From Gemmatimonadota bacterium (GTDB lineage: Bacteria; Gemmatimonadota; Gemmatimonadetes; Gemmatimonadales; GWC2-71-9), in assembly GCA_003222235.1 (NCBI GenBank), contig QHVD01000246.1, forward strand, positions 1 through 11,815: a DNA stretch of 11,815 nt, given 5' to 3'. Below the pieces are notes generated by a model that saw only the letters and a list, made by a program, of their open reading frames with translations, ran no database searches and was not told the DNA's origin. A program made the position numbers and the translations under genes. How positions within the stretch are numbered: position 1 is the stretch's first letter; each line of letters starts with the position of its first letter. Below are positions 1-6,670 of the stretch, one piece after another.

Positions 1-623
1 TGATGCAGGGCGGCGTGTTGAAGCAGAAGGCGAGTCCGGCCCTGGGCAGTCGGATAACTGTGTGGCTGCTCGGTCGCGTCGGCATCGAGGGGACGATGAG
101 CTATGCTCCGAGCAACCTGACCACGACCGACGCAACCGACTATTATCCGGGACCGCATTCGGCTCACCTGATCACTCGGACCGCCAAACTCGTAGTCCGT
201 GTGAATCCAGCGGGCCACAACACGGTTTTCCAGGCAGGCGGCGGAGTGGGCCGGGTTGGCTATCGTGGTGCGGCGTACTGCGGCGGCGCCGCCCCCTGTG
301 ACCCGTATCTGCGGGCCGACGTCATGACCTTTCCCAGCAAGATCGTGACCGCGGGTGCGGCATTCAGGCCCCGGCGGTCCGTTGCCCTGCGAGTCGATGC
401 GGAGGATTATCTGTTCAGCGCGAGTTTTTCGTGCCGCAACGGCGGGCACTGCCCGGGAGTGTGTTTCTCCGGAACTCCTTACACGCCCAAGAGGCAAAAC
501 GATTTCGTGGTGTCGCTCGGAGTGGCACCACGAAATCGTGTTGCCTCTTGCGCGTGTAAGGAGTTCCGCAGACACACACCCGGTCCCCTCATGCTGCTAT
601 CAATCGTCGTGGCGCACAAGTGA
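1..623 (+). CDS. Outer-membrane beta-barrel protein, 3' part (5' end outside window, C-terminus rearranged)
   Basis: The reading frame is open from the window edge to TGA at 621-623. An ATG at position 3 exists, but the protein there looks internal, so the true start probably lies upstream. The sequence alternates polar and hydrophobic residues as in outer-membrane barrels. It has a Gly-rich strand (QAGGGVGRVGYRG, about residues 77-89), two Cys pairs (YCGGAAPC; SCRNGGHCPGVC), and near the end RQNDFVVSLGVA, which resembles the closing strand of small barrel proteins (QND-L-V-L-S-x-G). After that strand the protein becomes basic and Cys-rich, because the DNA folds back on itself: codons after about 525 read an inverted copy of the codons before 512. 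The usual aromatic C-terminal residue is missing. No specific function can be given. The gene may be a pseudogene or carry an altered C-terminus. The barrel call is inferred from sequence texture, not a strong motif. Confidence 0.5.
   Translation, partial: MQGGVLKQKASPALGSRITVWLLGRVGIEGTMSYAPSNLTTTDATDYYPGPHSAHLITRTAKLVVRVNPAGHNTVFQAGGGVGRVGYRGAAYCGGAAPCDPYLRADVMTFPSKIVTAGAAFRPRRSVALRVDAEDYLFSASFSCRNGGHCPGVCFSGTPYTPKRQNDFVVSLGVAPRNRVASCACKEFRRHTPGPLMLLSIVVAHK
459..579. repeat. Long imperfect inverted repeat (54-nt arms, 13-nt loop)
   Basis: The arms are 459-512 and 526-579, separated by 13 nt (513-525). They pair at 50 of 54 positions. The mismatches are at 498/540, 487/551, 469/569 and 465/573; the inner 43 nt (470-512 with 526-568) have only two. 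The left arm encodes what looks like the natural end of the barrel protein, so the right arm is best read as an inverted copy of coding sequence. It has no downstream T-run, so it is not a classical intrinsic terminator, although such RNA would form a very stable hairpin. Confidence 0.9.
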
Positions 624-655
624 GCTGGCACCCGGAGTTGCGGGGCGATTATCCG

Positions 656-678
656 GGTGCGGTTGTGTTGACCGCGCC
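656..678. terminator. Weak candidate hairpin between convergent genes
   Basis: GGTGCGGT (656-663) can pair with ACCGCGCC (671-678) around a 7-nt loop, with one G-U pair at 658/676. It lies between the ends of the barrel gene (623) and the leftward Tat-protein gene (681), where a shared terminator is expected. There is no T-tract on either side, so the call rests on position and stem only. Confidence 0.25.
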
Positions 679-680
679 GT

Positions 681-1493
681 CTACCGACCCGTTAGGGGGC
701 TCAGAGGACTGCGAGACTCATAGAGGGTCCTGTGCACGATGTCGTCGTCACGAGATCGCGGATCAGCGCAGCCTCCCGACTCACCAAGACAGTCGAACAA
801 CCAGCGTCTCGCCTCGACGTCCCCCGCCCAAAGCGCCGGCCCGAGCGGCGAGCCAAGGAAGATCAATCTCCCGCGTCCGGTCTGGCGCTTGAGGGCCACC
901 GGCAGACCATCCACCCGGGCGATGACCTCCCCCGACTGGCGCCCGAGAGGCACCACACGGCTGAAATCGCGGACCTTCGCGGGGGACGGCCAGGTGTAGT
1001 CAACATACGGTATGCGCTGCGAGCCAATATGCGCGGACCACAGCGGTACCGGCGCCCCGATGCGGACCTGCAGGTAATCGCGCAGCACGTCGCGGTGGCC
1101 GCGGAAATCCCGACCGTCAGCGAAGCCTGCGCCTGACTCGAGGATTACGCTCGCCCCCGCTTGCAGGCAGCTCACGATCGCCCGGACCGCCGGCGGCGGA
1201 ATCTCCAGTGCGGCCGGAATGACCAGCACGGCGCAGCGGGACACCCACCGCGCTTCAGCACGCATCAAGCGCGCCCCCCCCGCCCCCCCCGCCCCGAGGC
1301 TGTCTAGCGCGCACTCGAATCCCGAAACCGACTCCTCACCCAGGCAACCGTGCTCCTTTAAGTCAAGGAGGACCCACCTGGGACTTGTCTCGGGTGACAG
1401 AGACGACCGGCCGAAGCGTCGCAGATCGAACGGCAAGCCCATGGTCACCGCGCCAGCGGCGCAGCCGAGGAACCGTCTACGGGTGATGCTCAT
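681..1493 (-). CDS. Tat-signal exported protein with glutamine-amidotransferase-like fold
   Basis: This is a 270-residue protein. Its N-terminus is a clear twin-arginine signal (MSITRRRFLGCAAGAVTMGL): an RRxFLG motif and a short hydrophobic stretch, implying folded export to the periplasm. The mature part contains VLLDLKEHG near residue 41, then a strand-turn-helix segment VLVIPAALEIPPPAVRAIV followed by GASVILESGAGFA. These resemble the class I glutamine-amidotransferase-like (ThuA or beta-galactosidase trimerisation type) fold, in which a strand precedes 'place a limit, let the subject decide' loops of carbohydrate-related proteins. I see no convincing Cys-His-Glu catalytic triad, so it may be non-catalytic. 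The ATG lies 1 nt after the stop of the upstream isomerase gene, so the two are almost certainly cotranscribed and the protein probably serves the same sugar pathway in the periplasm. A run of G tracts (1274-1295 on the opposite strand) encodes a Gly/Ala linker. The product class is inferred with moderate certainty; the Tat signal is firm. Confidence 0.65.
   Translation of the reverse strand: MSITRRRFLGCAAGAVTMGLPFDLRRFGRSSLSPETSPRWVLLDLKEHGCLGEESVSGFECALDSLGAGGAGGARLMRAEARWVSRCAVLVIPAALEIPPPAVRAIVSCLQAGASVILESGAGFADGRDFRGHRDVLRDYLQVRIGAPVPLWSAHIGSQRIPYVDYTWPSPAKVRDFSRVVPLGRQSGEVIARVDGLPVALKRQTGRGRLIFLGSPLGPALWAGDVEARRWLFDCLGESGGCADPRSRDDDIVHRTLYESRSPLSPLTGR
1274..1295 (-). repeat. G-tract run (G4-C-G8-C-G8 on the coding strand)
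   Basis: The plus strand reads C8, G, C8, G, C4. The minus strand, which is the coding strand of the Tat protein, therefore has three long G tracts and codes for Gly-Ala-Gly-Gly-Ala-Gly-Gly-Ala. Runs of eight identical bases are prone to slippage and to sequencing errors, and the long tracts could form a G-quadruplex. The protein looks to be in one frame on both sides, so this copy appears intact. Confidence 0.7.
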
Positions 1494-1494
1494 C

Positions 1495-2334
1495 TCAGAG
1501 CCGTCCAGAAATCAGGCGGTCCATGGCCTGGGCGGTGTCGTAAAACTGCTGGTCAGGCGCATACCGATAGCGCGCCTCCATTTCTGCTACCAACCAGCCG
1601 TCGTACCCTACTTTGGCCATCGCGCCCCGGATGGCGGGCCAGTTGTTGTCACCAAGAAACAGATTCGTGTACACACTCTGGTCGCCACAACGCCCGCGTT
1701 TTTTCATCACGTCTTTCACGTGAATTCGAGTAATTCTGGGTCCATGGATCTCGATCCACTGTTCTGCAAACCCCGTGTCGTGGATGTTGCCGACATCGAG
1801 GTGAATACCCACCGCGGGGCTGTTCACGTCGTTCAGAAACTGCCAGAACTCACGCGGGCTGATGAGAAACCGGTGCTCTGCGTTGCAGTTCTCGCAACCA
1901 ATCCTGACGCCGGCGCGTGCGGCTTTCTCGCCCAGCGGCCTGAGAGCCTCGAGGCAGCGCTGGTACACCTCATTGTAGGGGACTTCCGCGGTCACCAGGC
2001 CGGCGACCAGCAGGATGGCGTCGGTTCCGAGCAGCACCGCGGTCTCGATTTCCCGCTCCACGATGCGCGCGGCCAGGGCCCGCACCTTGGGGTCGCGCGA
2101 TGAGAGAGGCGAGGCCCAGTGCAACCCGGTCGAGACGTTGGACACGACGAGGCCGGCGTCTGCGACTTTCCGGCGCAGTTCCCGCACTTCGCGATCCGCG
2201 GTGCTCATCTGAAACCACGGGACGTCGCCCAGCCATAGTTCGATGCCGTCGAACCCGGCCTTCTTGACGAGTTCCAAGCCGTTTTCGAACCCCCACTCCG
2301 GCGAAATCATGTTATCGCCGATGGCTTTCTTCAT
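1495..2334 (-). CDS. Sugar phosphate isomerase/epimerase, xylose-isomerase-like TIM barrel
   Basis: This 279-residue protein matches the AP-endonuclease-2/xylose-isomerase-like barrel family in length and layout. It opens with MKKAIG and has the early FDGIELW strand with Glu32, followed by LHWASP with His72. The likely metal ligands are Glu148 (GCEN), Asp180 (HLDVGN), His205 (RIHVKD) and Glu251 (WLVAEME), all in the expected order on successive strands. Relatives isomerise or epimerise sugars, keto-sugars or inosose derivatives in the cytoplasm; the substrate cannot be read from sequence. It is the first gene of a leftward operon, with the Tat-exported protein starting 1 nt after its stop. 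The first Met fits the family's usual N-terminus. There is no Shine-Dalgarno before it, but a TATGAT hexamer sits 8 nt upstream, which suggests a leaderless transcript. Confidence 0.88.
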   Translation of the reverse strand: MKKAIGDNMISPEWGFENGLELVKKAGFDGIELWLGDVPWFQMSTADREVRELRRKVADAGLVVSNVSTGLHWASPLSSRDPKVRALAARIVEREIETAVLLGTDAILLVAGLVTAEVPYNEVYQRCLEALRPLGEKAARAGVRIGCENCNAEHRFLISPREFWQFLNDVNSPAVGIHLDVGNIHDTGFAEQWIEIHGPRITRIHVKDVMKKRGRCGDQSVYTNLFLGDNNWPAIRGAMAKVGYDGWLVAEMEARYRYAPDQQFYDTAQAMDRLISGRL

Positions 2335-2342
2335 GGGGGCGT

Positions 2343-2348
2343 ATCATA
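2343..2348 (-). promoter_or_regulatory. Candidate -10 box of a leaderless promoter for the isomerase operon
   Basis: Reading the minus strand, TATGAT is followed by ACGCCCCC and then the ATG of the isomerase. That spacing would start transcription at or next to the start codon. There is no purine-rich ribosome-binding sequence in the gap, which agrees with leaderless translation. No good -35 hexamer is seen, so the evidence is one box and its spacing. Confidence 0.35.
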
Positions 2349-2447
2349 CTCCTAATGAGCCTCGCCGGCGACACCCGATGGAGACGTGTTAGGCTTAGGC
2401 GCACGCCGTCAGGCGCCACCAACGGGACGCCGAATGCTCAGCCGGGG

Positions 2448-2453
2448 TATACT
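2448..2453 (+). promoter_or_regulatory. Weak candidate -10 box upstream of the methyltransferase-oxidoreductase-permease run
   Basis: TATACT is close to the sigma-70 -10 consensus and lies in the divergent intergenic stretch (2335 to about 2540), in the right place to drive the rightward genes. No matching -35 hexamer is visible at 16-18 nt, so this is tentative. Confidence 0.2.
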
Positions 2454-2518
2454 TGGTACGGGGACACGAGGCGGCGAAGATCCGATTTGAGTACGCCGAG
2501 CGGTTGATTCTTCACGCT

Positions 2519-2538
2519 GCCACCTCTGTCAAGGTGGC
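2519..2538 (+). other. Small hairpin just before the methyltransferase gene
   Basis: GCCACCT (2519-2525) pairs perfectly with AGGTGGC (2532-2538) around the loop CTGTCA. It overlaps the GTG at 2534, which is one possible original start of the next gene, so in RNA it could hide that start. No T-run follows, so it is not an intrinsic terminator. Its function is unknown. Confidence 0.4.
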
Positions 2539-2699
2539 GTTAGAGGCTCCATACGTTCGTTCTTGCCCGTGCGGCGACCTATGCCACCCTGTTTGTCGGC
2601 CTGCTCCTCGTCTTCCTCCCTAGGCGCATCCTCCAAGCGTCGGGAATAGTCCCGCCTACCAGCCTTGGCCTTTGGGAGGTTGCGGGGATTCTCGTCGGC

Positions 2700-3059
2700 G
2701 TGGCCGGTGGCGCGCTGGCGCTCTGGTGCATCCTCGCGTTCGCGACTGTCGGCAAAGGAACGCCGGCCCCGTTCGATCCGCCTCGTCATCTCGTGGTCGC
2801 CGGACCGTATCGGTATGTTCGCAATCCGATGTACATCGGAGCAGGCCTTGCGCTGGTCGGAGCGGCGATCTTCTACGGATCGCTGCCGCTGCTTGGCTAC
2901 CTGGGCCTGTTCCTCCTCGCCACGCACGCGTTCGTCGTCTGGTATGAAGAGCCCACGCTGACGCGGCTGTTCGGGCAGGAGTACCGGGCCTACCAGACGC
3001 GCGTACGGCGATGGTTGCCACGGTTCTCGCTGCGGGACTCGCGAGGCGCCGCGGGCTGA
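2700..3059 (+). CDS. Isoprenylcysteine carboxyl methyltransferase (ICMT/PEMT)-like membrane protein, start uncertain
   Basis: The protein carries the hallmark of the ICMT/PEMT methyltransferase family: a helix, then GPYRYVRNPMYIG (the SAM-contacting loop), two membrane helices and the tail YEEPTLTRLFGQEYRAY..RRWLP. Bacterial relatives are integral inner-membrane proteins whose methyl acceptors are mostly unknown. The coordinates given run from the first canonical start, GTG at 2700 (119 residues), but homology-like sequence in the same frame reaches back to about 2568 (RAATYATLFVGLLLVFLPRR), giving the extra N-terminal helix that relatives have. Between the in-frame TAG at 2541 and 2700 there is no ATG, GTG or TTG. 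A one-base shift near 2561-2565 would join this frame to a GTG at 2534 (VALEAPYVRS). The gene is therefore either frameshifted, truncated or started at a rare codon. It ends 9 nt before the oxidoreductase gene. Confidence 0.75.
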   Translation: MAGGALALWCILAFATVGKGTPAPFDPPRHLVVAGPYRYVRNPMYIGAGLALVGAAIFYGSLPLLGYLGLFLLATHAFVVWYEEPTLTRLFGQEYRAYQTRVRRWLPRFSLRDSRGAAG

Positions 3060-3068
3060 AACTCGAGA

Positions 3069-4178
3069 ATGGCATCGTCGAAGGTGAAAATCGGGATCCT
3101 CGGCTCGCGCTTTCAGGCGGATTGCATCGCGGGGGCCGTGAAAGCCGTGCCGGAGGAAGCCGAGGTCATCGCCGTGGCCTCGCCGACCAAAGGACACGCC
3201 GCAGGCTTCGCGAAGCGGCACGGCATCCCGCGCGCGTATAGCGACTACCGCGAACTGCTACGCGATCCCGAAGTCGAGATGATCTCGATCACGGCGCCCA
3301 ATCGGCTGCACGCGCAGCTCGCGATCGACGGCGCCAAGGCCGGCAAGCACGTGGTGTGCGAGAAGCCGCTGTGCCTGACGCTGGAGGAAGCCGACGCGAT
3401 GATCGACGCGTGCCGCACGGCGGGCGTGCTGCTCCTCTACGCGGAAGAGCTGTTCTTCGCACCGAAATACGTGAAGGCGAAGCAGATGGCGGACGACGGT
3501 GCGTTCGGCCGCGTGCACCTGGTGAAGCAGGGCGAGAAGCACTCGGGCCCGCACTCGGAGTGGTTTTGGGACGTGGAGCAGTCGGGCGGCGGCGCGGTCA
3601 TGGACCTGGGGTGCCACGGGATCGCATTCTGCTGGTGGTTCCTCGGCAAGCCGAAGGTCAAGAGCGTCTACTCGCAGATGGCGACGCAGGTGCACCAGGA
3701 GCGCACGCAGGGCGACGACGAAGCGGTCACGATCATCGAGTTCGAGAACGGCGCCGTCGGGATGGTCGAGAGCAGCTGGAACCGGCCCGGCGGGATGGAC
3801 GACTGCATCGAGGTGTTCGGGGACAAGGGGCAGACCTACGCCGACCTGCTCATGGGCAACGCGCTCCCGACCTACTCGGAGGTGGGATTCGGCTACGCCG
3901 TCGAAAAGGCCGCGACGACCAAGGGCTGGAGCTACCCCGTGTTCGAGGAGCATTGGAACTACGGCTTCCCTCAGGAGATGCAGCACTTCGCCCGCTGCGC
4001 GCGCGGCAAGGAGACGCCGATCTCCGACGGCGAGACCGGACGCATGGTGCAAGAGGTCCTGTATGCCGCGTACGCGTCGGCCGGACTGGGTCGAAAGATC
4101 GTGCTGCCCTTCCGCCCGAAAGGCATCGCGAAGCCGATCGACCTCTGGAAGACCCCGGGACGCGCCGACACGTCGTGA
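3069..4178 (+). CDS. Gfo/Idh/MocA family NAD(P)-dependent oxidoreductase
   Basis: This 369-residue protein has the full length and order of the family. It has an N-terminal Rossmann domain (KIGILGSRF, residues 7-15), the substrate/cofactor motif EKP (residues 98-100) with the conserved Lys99, and a C-terminal alpha/beta domain containing GGGAVMDLGCH, where Asp179 and His183 are the usual catalytic-site residues. Family members oxidise or reduce hydroxyl groups of sugars, inositols or sugar acids in the cytoplasm; the substrate is not predictable here. The dinucleotide loop is atypical: the second Gly of GxGxx(G/A) is Arg14 (GSRFQA), a variant I believe occurs in some subfamilies. Start: ATG at 3069, with only a weak GAG-type ribosome site. 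The TGA stop overlaps the GTG of the permease, so the two genes are probably translationally coupled. Confidence 0.92.
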   Translation: MASSKVKIGILGSRFQADCIAGAVKAVPEEAEVIAVASPTKGHAAGFAKRHGIPRAYSDYRELLRDPEVEMISITAPNRLHAQLAIDGAKAGKHVVCEKPLCLTLEEADAMIDACRTAGVLLLYAEELFFAPKYVKAKQMADDGAFGRVHLVKQGEKHSGPHSEWFWDVEQSGGGAVMDLGCHGIAFCWWFLGKPKVKSVYSQMATQVHQERTQGDDEAVTIIEFENGAVGMVESSWNRPGGMDDCIEVFGDKGQTYADLLMGNALPTYSEVGFGYAVEKAATTKGWSYPVFEEHWNYGFPQEMQHFARCARGKETPISDGETGRMVQEVLYAAYASAGLGRKIVLPFRPKGIAKPIDLWKTPGRADTS

Positions 4179-5557
4179 CGCATCCGATCGCGTCGCCGCC
4201 GATGGTCCGCCGCTTCGGCCTCATTCACGCCACGGCGCTCAACATGACGAACATGATCGGAATCGGACCGTTCATCACGATCCCGCTCCTCATGTCCGCG
4301 CTCGGCGGTCCGCAAGCGATGCTCGGCTGGCTCGTCGCACTGGTGATCGTCAGTTGCGACGGCATGGTCTGGAGCGAGCTGGGGGCGGCGATGCCGGGAT
4401 CCGGCGGCTCGTTCGGGTATCTGCGCCGCGGCTATGGCGCGGAGAAGGTTGGCCGCCTGATGGGGTTTCTCTTCGTCTGGCAATTCGTGCTCAGTGGCCC
4501 CCTCGAGATCGCCTCCGGGTACATCGGCTTCTCGCAGTACCTCGGCTACATATGGAAGGGAATCACGGCGCGCCAGACGATCCTCGTCGTGACGATCATC
4601 GGGCTCGCAAACCTCGCGCTCCTCTACCGGCGGATCAAATCGATCGCGACGATCACCGTCGCGCTGTGGGTTGGAACGATCGTCACCGTCATCGTGGTCG
4701 TCGTCACCGGTGCACTGCACTTCGACCCCAGAGTCGCCTTCGACTTCCCGCCGGGCGCGTTCAACTTCTCCTTGGGCTTTCTCATCGGCGCCGGCGCCGC
4801 GTCGCGGATCGGCGTCTACGACTACCTCGGCTACTACGATGTCTGCTACATCGGCGACGAAGTCGAGAACCCCGGCCGAGTCATTCCACGGTCGATTCTC
4901 GTCAGCACCGCCCTAGTCGCGGTGATCTACCTTGCGATCAATCTCTCGATTATCGGCGTCGTCCCGTGGCGGGACTTCGTCCCGGCCCAGTCACACCCGC
5001 AGTCCAACTTCATCGTCTCACTCTTCATGGAGCGGATGTACGGTCCGGGCGTCGCGACGCTGTTCACCGCCATGGTCCTCTGGACTGCGTTCGGCTCGGT
5101 CTTCGCCCTCTTACTCGGGTACTCGCGGGTGCCTTATGCGGCGGCGAAGGATGGCTACTTCTTCAAGGTGTTCGCGCGCCTCCATCCGTCCGCGGGATTC
5201 CCGGACGTCTCGCTCGTCGTGCTTGGCGTCCTCTCGATCCTCGCCGGTTTCGTGTCACTTGGCGTGGTGATAGATGCGCTGATCACGACGCGGATCCTCG
5301 TGCAGTTCATCGGGCAGATCGGCGCGGTGACGTTGCTGCGCCGGCGAGCGCCGGACATGCCGAGGCCCTATCGGATGTGGCTCTATCCGTTGCCGAGCCT
5401 CGTCGCGCTGCTGGGATGGATCTTCATCTTTGCCACGACGCCGCCCACGGTGATCGCGTTTGGACTGGGCGCGCTGGCGCTGGGTGCCGTGTGCTTCGGA
5501 GCGTGGTCGTGGAAAGGACGGACGTGGCCCTTCGAGGCGCGACGCCTGGCGGCCTGA
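4175..5557 (+). CDS. APC-superfamily permease
   Basis: The 460-residue hydrophobic protein has about 12 predicted membrane helices. Near the start, NMIGIGPFIT (about residues 26-35) is the unwound helix-1 substrate motif of APC permeases (G-x-G), and GDEVENPGRVIPRSI (about 227-241) is the family's loop after helix 6. It would sit in the inner membrane and import amino acids or related compounds by proton- or sodium-coupled symport or exchange; the substrate cannot be named. Start choice: GTG at 4175 overlaps the stop of the oxidoreductase by 4 nt (GTGA), which suggests coupling. An alternative is ATG at 4202 (451 residues), which fits the conserved MVRRFG start equally well. The surrounding genes are carbohydrate-type, so it may serve an amino-sugar or polyol-linked pathway, but this is a guess. 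The C-terminus is a short basic tail. Confidence 0.9.
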   Translation: MTHPIASPPMVRRFGLIHATALNMTNMIGIGPFITIPLLMSALGGPQAMLGWLVALVIVSCDGMVWSELGAAMPGSGGSFGYLRRGYGAEKVGRLMGFLFVWQFVLSGPLEIASGYIGFSQYLGYIWKGITARQTILVVTIIGLANLALLYRRIKSIATITVALWVGTIVTVIVVVVTGALHFDPRVAFDFPPGAFNFSLGFLIGAGAASRIGVYDYLGYYDVCYIGDEVENPGRVIPRSILVSTALVAVIYLAINLSIIGVVPWRDFVPAQSHPQSNFIVSLFMERMYGPGVATLFTAMVLWTAFGSVFALLLGYSRVPYAAAKDGYFFKVFARLHPSAGFPDVSLVVLGVLSILAGFVSLGVVIDALITTRILVQFIGQIGAVTLLRRRAPDMPRPYRMWLYPLPSLVALLGWIFIFATTPPTVIAFGLGALALGAVCFGAWSWKGRTWPFEARRLAA

Positions 5558-5643
5558 CGTCACCCATTGTCCGGTTTCCTTGACGGCCGCTCCGACACGC
5601 CGCATGGTTCCCGGAGGGGGATTGAAATTCTGGGAGTGACCCG

Positions 5644-6177
5644 ATGCAGACCGGTGCCGCCTTCCTCGCCCAGTCCCGGGAGTACCTGACCGGTCATTAC
5701 CTGCCCAAGATCCGGGCCGCCGTCGAGCGGCTGAGCGAGGAAGACACCTGGTGGCGCCCCAATGAGGCGTCCAACAGCGTCGGCAACCTGATGCTGCACC
5801 TGGCCGGCAACATCCGCCAGTGGATCGTGAGCGGCGTCGGCGGGGTGCCCGACGTCCGCGATCGCAGCGCCGAGTTCGCCCGGCGGGACCCGCTCCCGCG
5901 GGACGAGCTCGTGGCGATACTCACCGAGGCGGTGCTGGAAGCCGACGCGGTGCTCGCGCGGACCGATCCGGCCGGGCTCAACGACCGCCGCGCGGTGCAG
6001 GGTCGCACCGTCACGACGCTGCAGGCGATCTATCACGCGGTGGAGCACTTCGGCATGCACGCGGGGCAGATCCTCTACATCGCCAAGCTCCGCACTGAAC
6101 GCGACCTCGGCTTCTACCGCCTGGAAGCCGGCATCCCGCGCCCGGTCTGGCCGGGTCATCCCGGCGGCGGCGCCTGA
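5644..6177 (+). CDS. DinB-like four-helix protein (DUF1572 type)
   Basis: This 177-residue protein is helical with the DinB/YfiT-like layout. Its likely metal ligands are His52 (MLHLAGNIRQW) and His135 and His139 (HAVEHFGMHAGQI), with His131 as a neighbour, matching the three-histidine site of the DinB superfamily. Relatives are putative metal-dependent thiol transferases or stress-related proteins, mostly of unknown substrate. The start is well supported: GGGAG at 5632-5636, seven bases before the ATG. It follows the permease by 86 nt, so it may be a separate transcript or the end of the same operon. The C-terminal 25 residues are Pro/Gly-rich and look unstructured. The family call is fairly firm; the function is unknown. 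Confidence 0.85.
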   Translation: MQTGAAFLAQSREYLTGHYLPKIRAAVERLSEEDTWWRPNEASNSVGNLMLHLAGNIRQWIVSGVGGVPDVRDRSAEFARRDPLPRDELVAILTEAVLEADAVLARTDPAGLNDRRAVQGRTVTTLQAIYHAVEHFGMHAGQILYIAKLRTERDLGFYRLEAGIPRPVWPGHPGGGA

Positions 6178-6215
6178 GCGCGCGCCAAGTCCCGCGCTGT
6201 CCCATTTGCGCCTGG

Positions 6216-6233
6216 TCTCCCGAACGGAGAGGG
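6216..6233 (+). repeat. REP-like element, unit 1
   Basis: TCTCCCGAACGGAGAGGG resembles the three units at 7094-7199 (pattern TCTCC-x-GAA-x-GGAGAGGG) and contains a short imperfect palindrome. See the other units for the family pattern. It looks like a dispersed intergenic palindromic repeat. Confidence 0.5.
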
Positions 6234-6241
6234 CCTCTCCG
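6225..6241. terminator. Perfect 8-bp palindrome between convergent genes
   Basis: CGGAGAGG, a central G and CCTCTCCG form a perfect inverted repeat. It lies between the rightward DinB gene (ends 6177) and the leftward coiled-coil gene (ends 6321), where a shared terminator would be expected, but no T-tract follows on either strand. Its left half overlaps one of the REP-like units in this window, so it may be only a repeat. Confidence 0.3.
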
Positions 6242-6320
6242 ATCCCCGGGTCAGCGAAGAAGAGTAGGCAGAGGGTACCGATTTGCGGGAGACAAAGCCG
6301 CCAACACGAAAGACCGCCCG

Positions 6321-6659
6321 TCAGTGCCTGAGCTCGATGAGCGCAATGGACGTGCTCAGGCTCGCGACCCAGAACAGAAACATCCACCGGACGAGCCGAC
6401 CCTCGAGCGTGCCGAACCGGCCTTCGACGACGCCCAGCCGTGCCAGGAGGCGGCCTTCGAGGGTGGCGAGCTCGGCGCGCAACTCCGCGATCCGCTGCTC
6501 GAGCTTCGCGTCGAAGCGGGCGAAATTCAGCTCGTTCACTTCCCGGAGCTCGGTCCGGTAGGTCGTGTCCACCTGATTGAACCACTCCACTAATTCGTTG
6601 GCAATCTCGTCGCCGAACGTTTCGTAGAACTTGCGCGACAGCTTTGCCGTGACAGGCAT
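6321..6659 (-). CDS. Small coiled-coil protein with C-terminal membrane helix
   Basis: The 112-residue protein starts with MPVTAKLSRKFYETFGDE, followed by ANELVEWFNQVD. Residues about 35-88 are a long amphipathic helix with Leu at heptad spacing and three repeats of the type LEGRL/VEGRF/LEGRL, then a hydrophobic segment (about 89-108: WMFLFWVASLSTSIALIEL) that looks like one membrane helix. This layout (coiled coil plus C-terminal anchor) matches small DUF1640-like or LA_3696-type families of unknown role; I do not recognise a more specific function. The start is well supported: GGAGG on the minus strand at 6666-6670, six bases before the ATG at 6659. A decayed second copy of its C-terminal half lies just upstream (6801-6923). 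It is isolated and not part of the neighbouring carbohydrate operons. Confidence 0.7.
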   Translation of the reverse strand: MPVTAKLSRKFYETFGDEIANELVEWFNQVDTTYRTELREVNELNFARFDAKLEQRIAELRAELATLEGRLLARLGVVEGRFGTLEGRLVRWMFLFWVASLSTSIALIELRH

Positions 6660-6665
6660 GGACGG

Positions 6666-6670
6666 CCTCC
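6666..6670 (-). promoter_or_regulatory. Strong Shine-Dalgarno (GGAGG) of the coiled-coil gene
   Basis: The plus strand reads CCTCC, so the minus strand has GGAGG with a 6-nt spacer to the ATG at 6659-6657. It fixes the start of that gene. Confidence 0.75.

Noticed and set aside
459..579. Possible integron attC site
   Set aside because: Although long and palindromic, the arms lack the conserved 7-bp end boxes (RYYYAAC and GTTRRRY), and there is no integrase or cassette structure nearby.
1219..2103. 294-codon plus-strand open frame
   Set aside because: It is antisense to the isomerase and Tat-protein genes, both of which have family-like sequence in the other frame.
3356..5557. A single 733-codon open frame covering the end of the oxidoreductase and the permease
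   Set aside because: The first 270 codons are Arg/Ala/Gly-rich shadow sequence of the oxidoreductase frame; only the part from about 4175 reads as a permease.
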